Of a DNA stretch of 64,000 bases, positions 35,043 through 47,950 are shown one piece after another. Source of the stretch: Ptiloglossa arizonensis (Eukaryota; Arthropoda; Insecta; Hymenoptera; Colletidae); assembly GCF_051014685.1 (NCBI RefSeq), contig NW_027478889.1, forward strand, positions 124,001-188,000, in the 5' to 3' direction. The notes beneath the pieces are model-generated. The model was not told where the DNA came from. It did no database searches and was given only the letters and a program-made list of their open reading frames with translations. The position numbers and the translations under genes were made by a program. How positions within the stretch are numbered: position 1 is the stretch's first letter; each line of letters opens with the position of its first letter.

Positions 35043-37520
35043 TTCTGCTGCTCCAAACGCTTAACCAGAATGGCCTAGGGAAAAAATACACACGCCGTTG
35101 TAATCGGGCGAGTTTCTACTTTCAGATGCAATAGGAATTTTTGGGTTAGGTCAATCCGTTCGCGAGATATGGGAGTTTGAAGCCAAGAAATGGTTGAGAA
35201 GGCAAAAAATTTTTCGCAATTCTGCTGCTCCAAACGCTTAACCAGAATGCCCTAGTGAAAAAATACACATACCGCTGTAATCGGGCCAGTTTCTACTTTC
35301 AGATGCAACAGGAATTTTTGGGTTAGGTCAATCCGTTCGCGAGATATGGGAGTTTGAAGCTAAGAAATGGTTGAGAAGACAACAACTTTTTCGCACTTCT
35401 GCTGCTCCAAACGCTTAACCAGAATGGCCTAGGGAAAAAATACACATACCGTAGTAATCGGGCGAGCTTCGACTTTCAGAAGCAATAGGAAATTTTGGGT
35501 TATGTCAATCCGTTCGCGAGATATGGGAGTTTGAAGCCAAGAAATGGTTGAGAAGGCAAAAAATTTTTCGCAATTCTGCTGCTCCAAACGCTTAACAAGA
35601 ATGGCCTAGGGTAAAAATACACATACCGCTGTAATCGGGCGAGTTTCTACTTTCAGACGCAACAGGAATTTTTGAGTTAGGTCAATCCGTTCGCGAGATA
35701 TGGGAGTTTGAAGCCAAGAAATGGTTGAGAAGGCAAAAAATTTTTCGCAATTCTGCTGCTCCAAACGCTTAACCAGAATGGCCTAGGGAAAAAATACACA
35801 TACCGCTGTAATCGGGCGAGTTTCTACTTTCAGATGCAACAGGAATTTTTGGTTTAGGTCAATCCGTTCGCGAGATATGGGAGTTTGAAGCTAAGAAATG
35901 GTTGAGAAGACAACAACTTTTTCGCACTTCGGCTGCTCCAAACGCTTAACCAGAATGGCCTAGGGAAAAAATACACATACCGTTGTAATCGGGCGAGTTT
36001 CTACTTTCAGATGCAACAGGAATTTTTGGGTTAGGTCAATCCGTTCGCGAGATATGGGAGTTTGAAGCTAAGAAATGGTTGAGAAGACAACAAATTTTTC
36101 GCATTTCTGCAGCTCCAAACGCTTAACCAGAATGGCCTTGTGAAAAAATACACATACCGTTGTAATCGGGCGAGTTTCTACTTTCAGATGCAACAGGAAT
36201 TTTTGGGTTAGGTCAATCCGTTCGCGAGATATGGGAGTTTGAAGCTAAGAAATGGTTGAGAAGACAACAAATTTTTCGCATTTCTGCTGCTCCAAACGCT
36301 TAACCAGAATGGCCTAGGGAAAAAATACACATACCGTTGTAATCGGGCGAGTTTCTACTTTCAGATGCAACAGGAATTTTTGGGTTAGGTCAATCCGTTC
36401 GCGAGATATGGGAGTTTGAAGCTAAGAAATGGTTGAGAAGACAACAAATTTTTCGAAATTCTGCTGCTCCAAACGCTTAACCAGAATGGCCTAGGGAAAA
36501 AATACACACACCGTTGTAATCGGGCGAGTTTCTACTTTCAGAAGCAATAGGAATTTTTGGGTTAGGTCAATCCGTTCGCGAGATATGGGAGTTTGAAGCC
36601 AAGAAGTGGTTGAGAAGGCGAAAAATTTTTCGCAATTCTGCTGCTCCAAACGCTTAACAAGAATGGCCTAGGGTAAAAATACACATACCGCTGTATTCGG
36701 GCGAGTTTCTACTTTCAGACGCAACAGGAATTTTAGAGTTAGGTCAATCCGTTCGCGAGATATGGGAGTTTGAAGCCAAGGAATGGTTGAGAAGGCAAAA
36801 AATTTTTCGCAATTCTGCTGCACCAAACGCTTAACAAGAATGGCCTAGGGAAAAAATACACATACCGTTGTAATCGGGCGAGTTTCTACTTTCAGATGCA
36901 ACAGGAATTTTTGGGTTAGGTCAATCCGTTCGCGAGATATGGGAGTTTGAAGCCAAGAAATGGTTGAGAAGGCAAAAAATTTTTCGCAATTCTGCTGCTC
37001 CAAACGCTTAACAAGAAGGGCCTAGGGAAAAAATACACATATCGTTGTAATCGGGCGAGCTTCGACTTTCAGAAGCAATAGGAAATTTTGGGTTAGGTCA
37101 ATCCGTTCGCGAGATATGGGAGTGTGAAGCCAAGAAATGGTTGAGAAGGCAAAAAATTTTTCGCAATTCTGCTGCTCCAAACGCTTAACAAGAATGGCCT
37201 AGGGTAAAAATACACATACCGCTGTAATCGGGCGAGTTTCTACTTTCAGACACAACAGGAATTTTTGAGTTAGGTCAATCCGTTCGCGAGATATGGGTGT
37301 TTGAAGCCAAGAAATGGTTGAGACGGCAAAAAATTTTTCGCAATTCTGCTGCTCCAAACGCTTAACCAGAATGGCCTAGGGAAAAAATACACATACCGCT
37401 GTAATCGGGCGAGTTTCTACTTTCAGATGCAACAGGAATTTTTGGTTTAGGTCAATCCGTGCGCGAGATATGGGAGTTTGAAGCTAAGAAATGGTTGAGA
37501 AGACAACAACTTTTTCGCAC
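34690..37520 (+). repeat. Dispersed duplication, copy 1 (16 monomers)
   Basis: This segment matches 47598-50251 at an initial offset of 12908. Shared private variants are acgccg in E (35093 and 48001), cttcggctg in A (35928 and 48836), gcagctcc in B and tatcgttg in K. Copy 2 has one monomer fewer, where two monomers here (36105-36458) correspond to one there. Confidence 0.88.
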
Positions 37521-38582
37521 TTCTGCTGCTCCAAACGCTTAACCGGAATGGCCTAGGGAAAAAATACACATACCGTTGTAATCGGGCGAGTTTCTACTTT
37601 CAGATGCAACAGGAATTTTTGGGTTAGGTCAATCCGTTCGCGAGATATGGGAGTTTGCAGCTAAGAAATGGTTGAGAAGACAACAAATTTTTCGCACTTC
37701 TGCTGCTCCAAACGCTTAACCAGAATGGCCTTGTGAAAAAATACACATACCGTTGTAATCGGGCGAGTTTCTACTTTCAGATGCAACAGGAATTTTTGGG
37801 TTAGGTCAATCCGTTCGCGAGATATGGGAGTTTGACGCTAAGAAATGGTTGAGAAGACAACAAATTTTTCGAAATTCTGCTGCTCCAAACGCTTAACCAG
37901 AATGGCCTAGGGAAAAAATACACACACCGTTGTAATCGGGCGAGTTTCTACTTTCAGATGCAATAGGAATTTTTGGGTTAGGTCAATCCGTTCGCGAGAT
38001 ATGGGAGTTTGAAGCCAAGAAATGGTTGAGAAGGCAAAAAATTTTTCGCAATTCTGCTGCTCCAAACGCTTAACCAGAATGGCCTAGGGAAAAAATACAC
38101 ATACCGCTGTCATCGGGCGAGTTTCTACTTTCAGATGCAACAGGAATTTTTGGTTTAGGTCAATCCGTTCGCGAGATATGGGAGTTTGAAGCTAAGAAAT
38201 GGTTGAGAAGACAACAAATTTTTCGCACTTCTGCTGCTCCAAACGCTTAACCAGAATGGCCTAGTGAAAAAATACACATACCGTTGTAATCGGGCGAGTT
38301 TCTACTTTCAGATGCAATAGGAATTTTTGGGTTAGGTCAATCCGTTCGCGAGAAATGGGAGTTTGAAGCCAAGAAATGGTTGAGAAGGCAAAAATTTTTT
38401 CGCAATTCTGCTGCTCCAAACGCTTAACCAGAATGGCCTAGTGAAAAAATACACATACCGCTGTAATCGGGCCAGTTTCTACTTTCAGATGCAACAGGAA
38501 TTTTTGGGTTAGGTCAATCCGTTCGCGAGATATGGGAGTTTGTAGCTAAGAAATGGTTGAGAAGACAACAACTTTTTCGCAA
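36282..38582 (+). repeat. Higher-order repeat, copy e (13 monomers, C and D fused)
   Basis: The order is B1-N-M-J-K-L-A1-B-(C/D)-E-A2-F-G. The monomer at 37698-37874 has the C head ccttgtg and the D end gacgctaag with cgaaat, so one monomer has been lost by exchange between C and D. The unit is 13 x 177 = 2,301 bp, with no 176-bp member. Confidence 0.9.
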
Positions 38583-40350
38583 TTCTGCTGCACCAAGCGC
38601 TTAACAAGAATGGCCTAGGGAAAAAATACACATACCGTTGTAATCGGGCGAGCTTCGACTTTCAGAAGCAATAGGAAATTTTGGGTTAGGTCAATCCGTT
38701 CGCGAGATATGGGAGTTTGAAGCCAAGAAATGGTTGAGAAGGCAAAAAATTTTTCGCAATTCTGCTGCTCCAAACGCTTAACAAGAATGGCCTAGGGTAA
38801 AAATACACATACCGCTGTAATCGGGCGAGTTTCTACTTTCAGACACAACAGGAATTTTTGAGTTAGGTCAATCCGTTCGCGAGATATGGGTGTTTGAAGC
38901 CAAGAAATGGTTGAGACGGCAAAAAATTTTTCGCAATTCTGCTGCTCCAAACGCTTAACCAGAATGGCCTAGGGAAAAAATACACATACCGCTGTAATCG
39001 GGCGAGTTTCTACTTTCAGATGCAACAGGAATTTTTGGTTTAGGTCAATCCGTGCGCGAGATATGGGAGTTTGAAGCTAAGAAATGGTTGAGAAGACAAC
39101 AACTTTTTCGCACTTCTGCTGCTCCAAACGCTTAACCAGAATGGCCTAGGGAAAAAATACACATACCGTTGTAATCGGGCGAGTTTCTACTTTCAGATGC
39201 AACAGGAATTTTTGGGTTAGGTCAATCCGTTCGCGAGATATGGGAGTTTGAAGCTAAGAAATGGTTGAGAAGACAACAAATTTTTCGCACTTCTGCTGCT
39301 CCAAACGCTTAACCAGAATGGCCTTGTGAAAAAATACACATACCGTTGTAATCGGGCGAGTTTCTACTTTCAGACGCTACAGGAATTTTTGGGTTAGGTC
39401 AATCCGTTCTCGAGATATGGGAGTTTGAAGCCAAGAAATGGTTGAGAAGCCAAAAATTTTTCGCAATTCTGCTGCTCCAAACGCTTAACCAGAATGGCCT
39501 AGGGAAAAATACACATACCGTTGTAATCGGGCGAGTTTCTACTTTCAGATGCAACAGGAATTTTTGGGTTAGGTCAATCCGTTCGCGAGATATGGGAGTT
39601 TGACGCTAAGAAATGGTAGAGAAGACAACAAATTTTTCGAAATTCTGCTGCTCCAAACGCTTAACCAGAATGGCCTAGGGAAAAAATACACACACCGTTG
39701 TAATCGGGCGAGTTTCTACTTTCAGATGCAATAGGAATTTTTGGGTTAGGTCAATCCGTTCGCGAGATATGGGAGTTTGAAGCCAAGAAATGGTTGAGAA
39801 GGCAAAAAATTTTTCGCAATTCTGCTGCTCCAAACGCTTAACCAGAATGGCCTAGGGAAAAAATACACATACCGCTGTAATCGGGCGAGTTTCTACTTTC
39901 AGATGCAACAGGAATTTTTGGTTTAGGTCAATCCGTTCGCGAGATATGGGAGTTTGAAGCTAAGAAATGGTTGAGAAGACAACAAATTTTTCGCACTTCT
40001 GCTGCTCCAAACGCTTAACCAGAATGGCCTAGTGAAAAAATACACATACCGTTGTAATCGGGCGAGTTTCTACTTTCAGATGCAATAGGAATTTTTGGGT
40101 TAGGTCAATCCGTTCGCGAGATATGGGAGTTTGAAGCTAAGAAATGGTTGAGAAGACAACAACTTTTTCGCACTTCTGCTGCTCCAAACGCTTAACCAGA
40201 ATGGCCTAGGGAAAAAATACACATACCGTAGTAATCGGGCGAGCTTCGACTTTCAGAAGCAATAGGAAATTTTGGGTTATGTCAATCCGTTCGCGAGATA
40301 TGGGAGTTTGAAGCCAAGAAATGGTTGAGAAGGCAAAAAATTTTTCGCAA
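37167..40350 (+). repeat. 18-monomer tandem duplication, copy 1 (3,184 bp)
   Basis: The order is L-A1-B-(C/D)-E-A2-F-G-K-L-A1-B-C-D-E-A2-(F/G)-H. Variants shared with copy 2 at an offset of exactly 3184 are aaccggaatgg (37541, 40725), gtttgcagctaag, ctgtcatcggg, gtttgtagctaag, caagcgctt, a lost A in gggaaaaatac (39501, 42685) and aaatggtagag (39611, 42795). The monomer at 39997-40173 is an F/G fusion, one monomer shorter than copy 2. Confidence 0.95.
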
Positions 40351-43300
40351 TTCTGCTGCTCCAAACGCTTAACAAGAATGGCCTAGGGTAAAAATACACA
40401 TACCGCTGTAATCGGGCGAGTTTCTACTTTCAGACACAACAGGAATTTTTGAGTTAGGTCAATCCGTTCGCGAGATATGGGTGTTTGAAGCCAAGAAATG
40501 GTTGAGACGGCAAAAAATTTTTCGCAATTCTGCTGCTCCAAACGCTTAACCAGAATGGCCTAGGGAAAAAATACACATACCGCTGTAATCGGGCGAGTTT
40601 CTACTTTCAGATGCAACAGGAATTTTTGGTTTAGGTCAATCCGTGCGCGAGATATGGGAGTTTGAAGCTAAGAAATGGTTGAGAAGACAACAACTTTTTC
40701 GCACTTCTGCTGCTCCAAACGCTTAACCGGAATGGCCTAGGGAAAAAATACACATACCGTTGTAATCGGGCGAGTTTCTACTTTCAGATGCAACAGGAAT
40801 TTTTGGGTTAGGTCAATCCGTTCGCGAGATATGGGAGTTTGCAGCTAAGAAATGGTTGAGAAGACAACAAATTTTTCGCACTTCTGCTGCTCCAAACGCT
40901 TAACCAGAATGGCCTTGTGAAAAAATACACATACCGTTGTAATCGGGCGAGTTTCTACTTTCAGATGCAACAGGAATTTTTGGGTTAGGTCAATCCGTTC
41001 GCGAGATATGGGAGTTTGACGCTAAGAAATGGTTGAGAAGACAACAAATTTTTCGAAATTCTGCTGCTCCAAACGCTTAACCAGAATGGCCTAGGGAAAA
41101 AATACACACACCGTTGTAATCGAGCGAGTTTCTACTTTCAGATGCAATAGGAATTTTTGGGTTAGGTCAATCCGTTCGCGAGATATGGGAGTTTGAAGCC
41201 AAGAAATGGTTGAGAAGGCAAAAAATTTTTCGCAATTCTGCTGCTCCAAACGCTTAACCAGAATGGCCTAGGGAAAAAATACACATACCGCTGTCATCGG
41301 GCGAGTTTCTACTTTCAGATGCAACAGGAATTTTTGGTTTAGGTCAATCCGTTCGCGAGATATGGGAGTTTGAAGCTAAGAAATGGTTGAGAAGACAACA
41401 AATTTTTCGCACTTCTGCTGCTCCAAACGCTTAACCAGAATGGCCTAGTGAAAAAATACACATACCGTTGTAATCGGGCGAGTTTCTACTTTCAGATGCA
41501 ATAGGAATTTTTGGGTTAGGTCAATCCGTTCGCGAGAAATGGGAGTTTGAAGCCAAGAAATGGTTGAGAAGGCAAAAATTTTTTCGCAATTCTGCTGCTC
41601 CAAACGCTTAACCAGAATGGCCTAGTGAAAAAATACACATACCGCTGTAATCGGGCCAGTTTCTACTTTCAGATGCAACAGGAATTTTTGGGTTAGGTCA
41701 ATCCGTTCGCGAGATATGGGAGTTTGTAGCTAAGAAATGGTTGAGAAGACAACAACTTTTTCGCAATTCTGCTGCACCAAGCGCTTAACAAGAATGGCCT
41801 AGGGAAAAAATACACATACCGTTGTAATCGGGCGAGCTTCGACTTTCAGAAGCAATAGGAAATTTTGGGTTAGCTCAATCCGTTCGCGAGATATGGGAGT
41901 TTGAAGCCAAGAAATGGTTGAGAAGGCAAAAAATTTTTCGCAATTCTGCTGCTCCAAACGCTTAACAAGAATGGCCTAGGGTAAAAATACACATACCGCT
42001 GTAATCGGGCGAGTTTCTACTTTCAGACACAACAGGAATTTTTGAGTTAGGTCAATCCGTTCGCGAGATATGGGTGTTTGAAGCCAAGAAATGGTTGAGA
42101 CGGCAAAAAATTTTTCGCAATTCTGCTGCTCCAAACGCTTAACCAGAATGGCCTAGGGAAAAAATACACATACCGCTGTAATCGGGCGAGTTTCTACTTT
42201 CAGATGCAACAGGAATTTTTGGTTTAGGTCAATCCGTGCGCGAGATATGGGAGTTTGAAGCTAAGAAATGGTTGAGAAGACAACAACTTTTTCGCACTTC
42301 TGCTGCTCCAAACGCTTAACCAGAATGGCCTAGGGAAAAAATACACATACCGTTGTAATCGGGCGAGTTTCTACTTTCAGATGCAACAGGAATTTTTGGG
42401 TTAGGTCAATCCGTTCGCGAGATATGGGAGTTTGAAGCTAAGAAATGGTTGAGAAGACAACAAATTTTTCGCACTTCTGCTGCTCCAAACGCTTAACCAG
42501 AATGGCCTTGTGAAAAAATACACATACCGTTGTAATCGGGCGAGTTTCTACTTTCAGACGCTACAGGAATTTTTGGGTTAGGTCAATCCGTTCTCGAGAT
42601 ATGGGAGTTTGAAGCCAAGAAATGGTTGAGAAGCCAAAAATTTTTCGCAATTCTGCTGCTCCAAACGCTTAACCAGAATGGCCTAGGGAAAAATACACAT
42701 ACCGTTGTAATCGGGCGAGTTTCTACTTTCAGATGCAACAGGAATTTTTGGGTTAGGTCAATCCGTTCGCGAGATATGGGAGTTTGACGCTAAGAAATGG
42801 TAGAGAAGACAACAAATTTTTCGAAATTCTGCTGCTCCAAACGCTTAACCAGAATGGCCTAGGGAAAAAATACACACACCGTTGTAATCGGGCGAGTTTC
42901 TACTTTCAGATGCAATAGGAATTTTTGGGTTAGGTCAATCCGTTCGCGAGATATGGGAGTTTGAAGCCAAGAAATGGTTGAGAAGGCAAAAAATTTTTCG
43001 CAATTCTGCTGCTCCAAACGCTTAACCAGAATGGCCTAGGGAAAAAATACACATACCGCTGTAATCGGGCGAGTTTCTACTTTCAGATGCAACAGGAATT
43101 TTTGGTTTAGGTCAATCCGTTCGCGAGATATGGGAGTTTGAAGCTAAGAAATGGTTGAGAAGACAACAAATTTTTCGCACTTCTGCTGCTCCAAACGCTT
43201 AACCAGAATGGCCTAGTGAAAAAATACACATACCGTTGTAATCGGGCGAGTTTCTACTTTCAGATGCAATAGGAATTTTTGGGTTAGGTCAATCCGTTCG

Positions 43301-43711
43301 CGAGATATGGGAGTTTGAAGCCAAGAAATGGTTGAGAAGGCAAAAATTTTTTCGCAATTCTGCTGCTCCAAACGCTTAACCAGAATGGCCTAGTGAAAAA
43401 ATACACATACCGCTGTAATCGGGCCAGTTTCTACTTTCAGATGCAACAGGAATTTTTGGGTTAGGTCAATCCGTTCGCGAGATATGGGAGTTTGAAGCTA
43501 AGAAATGGTTGAGAAGACAACAACTTTTTCGCACTTCTGCTGCTCCAAACGCTTAACCAGAATGGCCTAGGGAAAAAATACACATACCGTAGTAATCGGG
43601 CGAGCTTCGACTTTCAGAAGCAATAGGAAATTTTGGGTTATGTCAATCCGTTCGCGAGATATGGGAGTTTGAAGCCAAGAAATGGTTGAGAAGGCAAAAA
43701 ATTTTTCGCAA
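40351..43711 (+). repeat. 18-monomer tandem duplication, copy 2 (3,361 bp, 19 monomers)
   Basis: This is the adjacent copy of 37167-40350, with separate F and G monomers where copy 1 has a fusion. After that point the offset rises from 3184 to 3361, exactly one monomer. Copy 2 has few private changes, such as aatcgagcgag (near 41120) and ttagctcaatcc (near 41872), so the duplication appears recent. Confidence 0.95.
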
Positions 43712-44593
43712 TTCTGCTGCTCCAAACGCTTAACAAGAATGGCCTAGGGTAAAAATACACATACCGCTGTAATCGGGCGAGTTTCTACTTTCAGACGCAA
43801 CAGGAATTTTTGAGTTAGGTCAATCCGTTCGCGAGATATGGGAGTTTGAAGCCAAGGAATGGTTGAGAAGCCAAAATTTTTTCGCAATTCTGCTGCTCCA
43901 AACGCTTAACCAGAATGGCCTAGGGAAAAAATACACATACGGTTGTAATCGGGCGAGTTTCTACTTTCAGACGCTACAGGAATTTTTGGGTTAGGTCAAT
44001 CCGTTCGCGAGATATGGGAGTTTGAAGCCAAGAAATGGTTGAGAAGCCAAAAATTTTTCGCAATTCTGCTGCTCCAAACGCTTAACCAGAATGGCCTAGG
44101 GAAAAAATACACATACGGTTGTAATCGGGCGAGCTTCGACTTTCAGAAGCAATAGGAATTTTTGGGTTAGGTCAATCCGTTCGCGAGATATGGGAGTTTG
44201 AAGCCAAGAAATGGTTGAGAAGGCAAAAAATTTTTCGCAATTCTGCTGCTCCAAACGCTTAACAAGAATGGCCTAGGGAAAAAATACACATACCGTTGTA
44301 ATCGGGCGAGTTTCTACTTTCAGACGCTACAGGAATTTTTGGGTTATGTCAATCCGTTCGCGAGATATGGGAGTTTGAAGCCAAGAAATGGTTGAGAAGC
44401 CAAAAATTTTTCGCAATTCTGCTGCTCCAAACGCTTAACCAGAATGGCCTAGGGAAAAAATACACATACGGTTGTAATCGGGCGAGTTTCTACTTTCAGA
44501 TGCAACAGGAATTTTTGGGTTAGGTCAATCCGTTCGCGAGATATGGGAGTTTGACGCTAAGAAATGGTTGAGAAGACAACAAATTTTTCGAAA
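43712..44593 (+). repeat. Cluster of cggttg-type monomers, second
   Basis: The order is an I head with a gaagcc tail, C2, K-like with tacggttg, a C-like monomer starting caagaatgg (with ttatgtc) and a tacggttg D-like monomer ending cgaaat. The layout parallels 33985-35042. Confidence 0.85.
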
Positions 44594-45478
44594 TTCTGCT
44601 GCTCCAAACGCTTAACCAGAATGGCCTAGGGAAAATATACACACGCCGTTGTAATCGGGCGAGTTTCTACTTTCAGATGCAATAGGAATTTTTGGGTTAG
44701 GTCAATCCGTTCGCGAGATATGGGAGTTTGAAGCCAAGAAATGGTTGAGAAGGCAAAAAATTTTTCGCAATTCTGCTGCTCCAAACGCTTAACCAGAATG
44801 CCCTAGTGAAAAAATACACATACCGCTGTAATCGGGCCAGTTTCTACTTTCAGATGCAACAGGAATTTTTGGGTTAGGTCAATCCGTTCGCGAGATATGG
44901 GAGTTTGAAGCTAAGAAATGGTTGAGAAGACAACAACTTTTTCGCACTTCTGCTGCTCCAAACGCTTAACCAGAATGGCCTAGGGAAAAAATACACATAC
45001 CGTAGTAATCGGGCGAGCTTCGACTTTCAGAAGCAATAGGAAATTTTGGGTTATGTCAATCCGTTCGCGAGATATGGGAGTTTGAAGCCAAGAAATGGTT
45101 GAGAAGGCAAAAAATTTTTCGCAATTCTGCTGCTCCAAACGCTTAACAAGAATGGCCTAGGGTAAAAATACACATACCGCTGTAATCGGGCGAGTTTCTA
45201 CTTTCAGACGCAACAGGAATTTTTGAGTTAGGTCAATCCGTTCGCGAGATATGGGAGTTTGAAGCCAAGAAATGGTTGAGAAGGCAAAAAATTTTTCGCA
45301 ATTCTGCTGCTCCAAACGCTTAACCAGAATGGCCTAGGGAAAAAATACACATACCGCTGTAATCGGGCGAGTTTCTACTTTCAGATGCAACAGGAATTTT
45401 TGGTTTAGGTCAATCCGTTCGCGAGATATGGGAGTTTGAAGCTAAGAAATGGTTGAGAAGACAACAACTTTTTCGCAC
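44594..45478 (+). repeat. Block E-G-H-I-A
   Basis: E has gggaaaatatacac and acgccg, and G has gccctagtg. The same E-G-H-I-A order, with acgccg and gccctagtg, occurs at 35043-35927 and 47951-48835, each time after a cggttg cluster. Confidence 0.87.
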
Positions 45479-47950
45479 TTCTGCTGCTCCAAACGCTTAA
45501 CCAGAATGGCCTAGGGAAAAAATACACATACCGTTGTAATCGGGCGAGTTTCTACTTTCAGATGCAACAGGAATTTTTGGGTTAGGTCAATCCGTTCGCG
45601 AGATATGGGAGTTTGAAGCCAAGAAATGGTTGAGAAGCCAAAAATTTTTCGCAATTCTGCTGCTCCAAACGCTTAACCAGAATGGCCTAGGGAAAAAATA
45701 CACATACGGTTGTAATCGGGCGAGCTTCGACTTTCAGAAGCAATAGGAATTTTTGGGTTAGGTCAATCCGTTCGCGAGATATGGGAGTTTGAAGCCAAGA
45801 AATGGTTGAGAAGGCAAAAAATTTTTCGCAATTCTGCTGCTCCAAACGCTTAACAAGAATGGCCTAGGGTAAAAATACACATACCGCTGTAATCGGGCGA
45901 GTTTCTACTTTCAGACGCAACAGGAATTTTTGGGTTAGGTCAATCCGTTCGCGAGATATGGGAGTTTGAAGCCAAGAAATGGTTGAGAAGCCAAAATTTT
46001 TTCGCAATTCTGCTGCTCCAAACGCTTAACCAGAATGGCCTAGGGAAAAAATACACATACGGTTGTAATCGGGCGAGTTTCTACTTTCAGACGCTACAGG
46101 AATTTTTGGGTTAGGTCAATCCGTTCGCGAGATATGGGAGTTTGAAGCCAAGAAATGGTTGAGAAGCCAAAAATTTTTCGCAATTCTGCTGCTCCAAACG
46201 CTTAACCAGAATGGCCTAGGGAAAAAATACACATACGGTTGTAATCGGGCGAGCTTCGACTTTCAGAAGCAATAGGAATTTTTGGGTTAGGTCAATCCGT
46301 TCGCGAGATATGGGAGTTTGAAGCCAAGAAATGGTTGAGAAGGCAAAAAATTTTTCGCAATTCTGCTGCTCCAAACGCTTAACCAGAATGGCCTAGGGAA
46401 AAAATACACATACGGTTGTAATCGGGCGAGTTTCTACTTTCAGATGCAACAGGAATTTTTGGGTTAGGTCAATCCGTTCGCGAGATATGGGAGTTTGAAG
46501 CCAAGAAATGGTTGAGAAGCCAAAAATTTTTCGCAATTCTGCTGCTCCAAACGCTTAACCAGAATGGCCTAGGGAAAAAATACACATACGGTTGTAATCG
46601 GGCGAGTTTCTACTTTCAGATGCAACAGGAATTTTTGGGTTAGGTCAATCCGTTCGCGAGATATGGGAGTTTGAAGCCAAGAAATGGTTGAGAAGACAAC
46701 AACTTTTTCGCACTTCTGCTGCTCCAAACGCTTAACCAGAATGGCCTAGGGAAAAAATACACACGCCGTTGTAATCGGGCGAGTTTCTACTTTCAGATGC
46801 AATAGGAATTTTTGGGTTAGGTCAATCCGTTCGCGAGATATGGGAGTTTGAAGCCAAGAAATTGTTGAGAAGGCAAAAAATTTTTCGCAATTCTGCTGCT
46901 CCAAACGCTTAACAAGAATGGCCTAGGGTAAAAATACACATACCGCTGTAATCGGGCGAGTTTCTACTTTCAGACGCAACAGGAATTTTTGAGATAGGTC
47001 AATCCGTTCGCGAGATATGGGAGTTTGAAGCCAAGAAATGGTTGAGAAGGCAAAAAATTTTTCGCAATTCTGCTGCTCCAAACGCTTAACCAGAATGGCC
47101 TAGGGAAAAAATACACATACCGCTGTAATCGGGCGAGTTTCTACTTTCAGATGCAACAGGAATTTTTGGTTTAGGTCAATCCGTTCGCGAGATATGGGAG
47201 TTTGAAGCTAAGAAATGGTTGAGAAGACAACAACTTTTTCGCACTTCTGCTGCTCCAAACGCTTAACCAGAATGGCCTAGGGAAAAAATACACATACCGT
47301 TGTAATCGGGCGAGTTTCTACTTTCAGATGCAACAGGAATTTTTGGGTTAGGTCAATCCGTTCGCGAGATATGGGAGTTTGAAGCCAAGAAATGGTTGAG
47401 AAGCCAAAAATTTTTCGCAATTCTGCTGCTCCAAACGCTTAACCAGAATGGCCTAGGGAAAAAATACACATACGGTTGTAATCGGGCGAGCTTCGACTTT
47501 CAGAAGCAATAAGAATTTTTGGGTTAGGTCAATCCGTTCGCGAGATATGGGAGTTTGAAGCCAAGAAATGGTTGAGAAGGCAAAAAATTTTTCGCAATTC
47601 TGCTGCTCCAAACGCTTAACCAGAATGGCCTAGGGAAAAAATACACATACGGTTGTAATCGGGCGAGTTTCTACTTTCAGATGCAACAGGAATTTTTGGG
47701 TTAGGTCAATCCGTTCGCGAGATATGGGAGTTTGAAGCCAAGAAATGGTTGAGAAGCCAAAAATTTTTCGCAATTCTGCTGCTCCAAACGCTTAACCAGA
47801 ATGGCCTAGGGAAAAAATACACATACGGTTGTAATCGGGCGAGTTTCTACTTTCAGATGCAACAGGAATTTTTGGGTTAGGTCAATCCGTTCGCGAGATA
47901 TGGGAGTTTGAAGCCAAGAAATGGTTGAGAAGACAACAACTTTTTCGCAC
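45479..47950 (+). repeat. Third and fourth cggttg clusters with an intervening E-I-A
   Basis: 45479-46713 holds seven monomers and 47245-47950 holds four, with E-I-A at 46714-47244. acgccg recurs at 46763 and 48001 (offset 1238, seven monomers less one base). E to I at 46891 omits G and H, present in the sister blocks, so the units have changed length by whole monomers. Confidence 0.85.
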
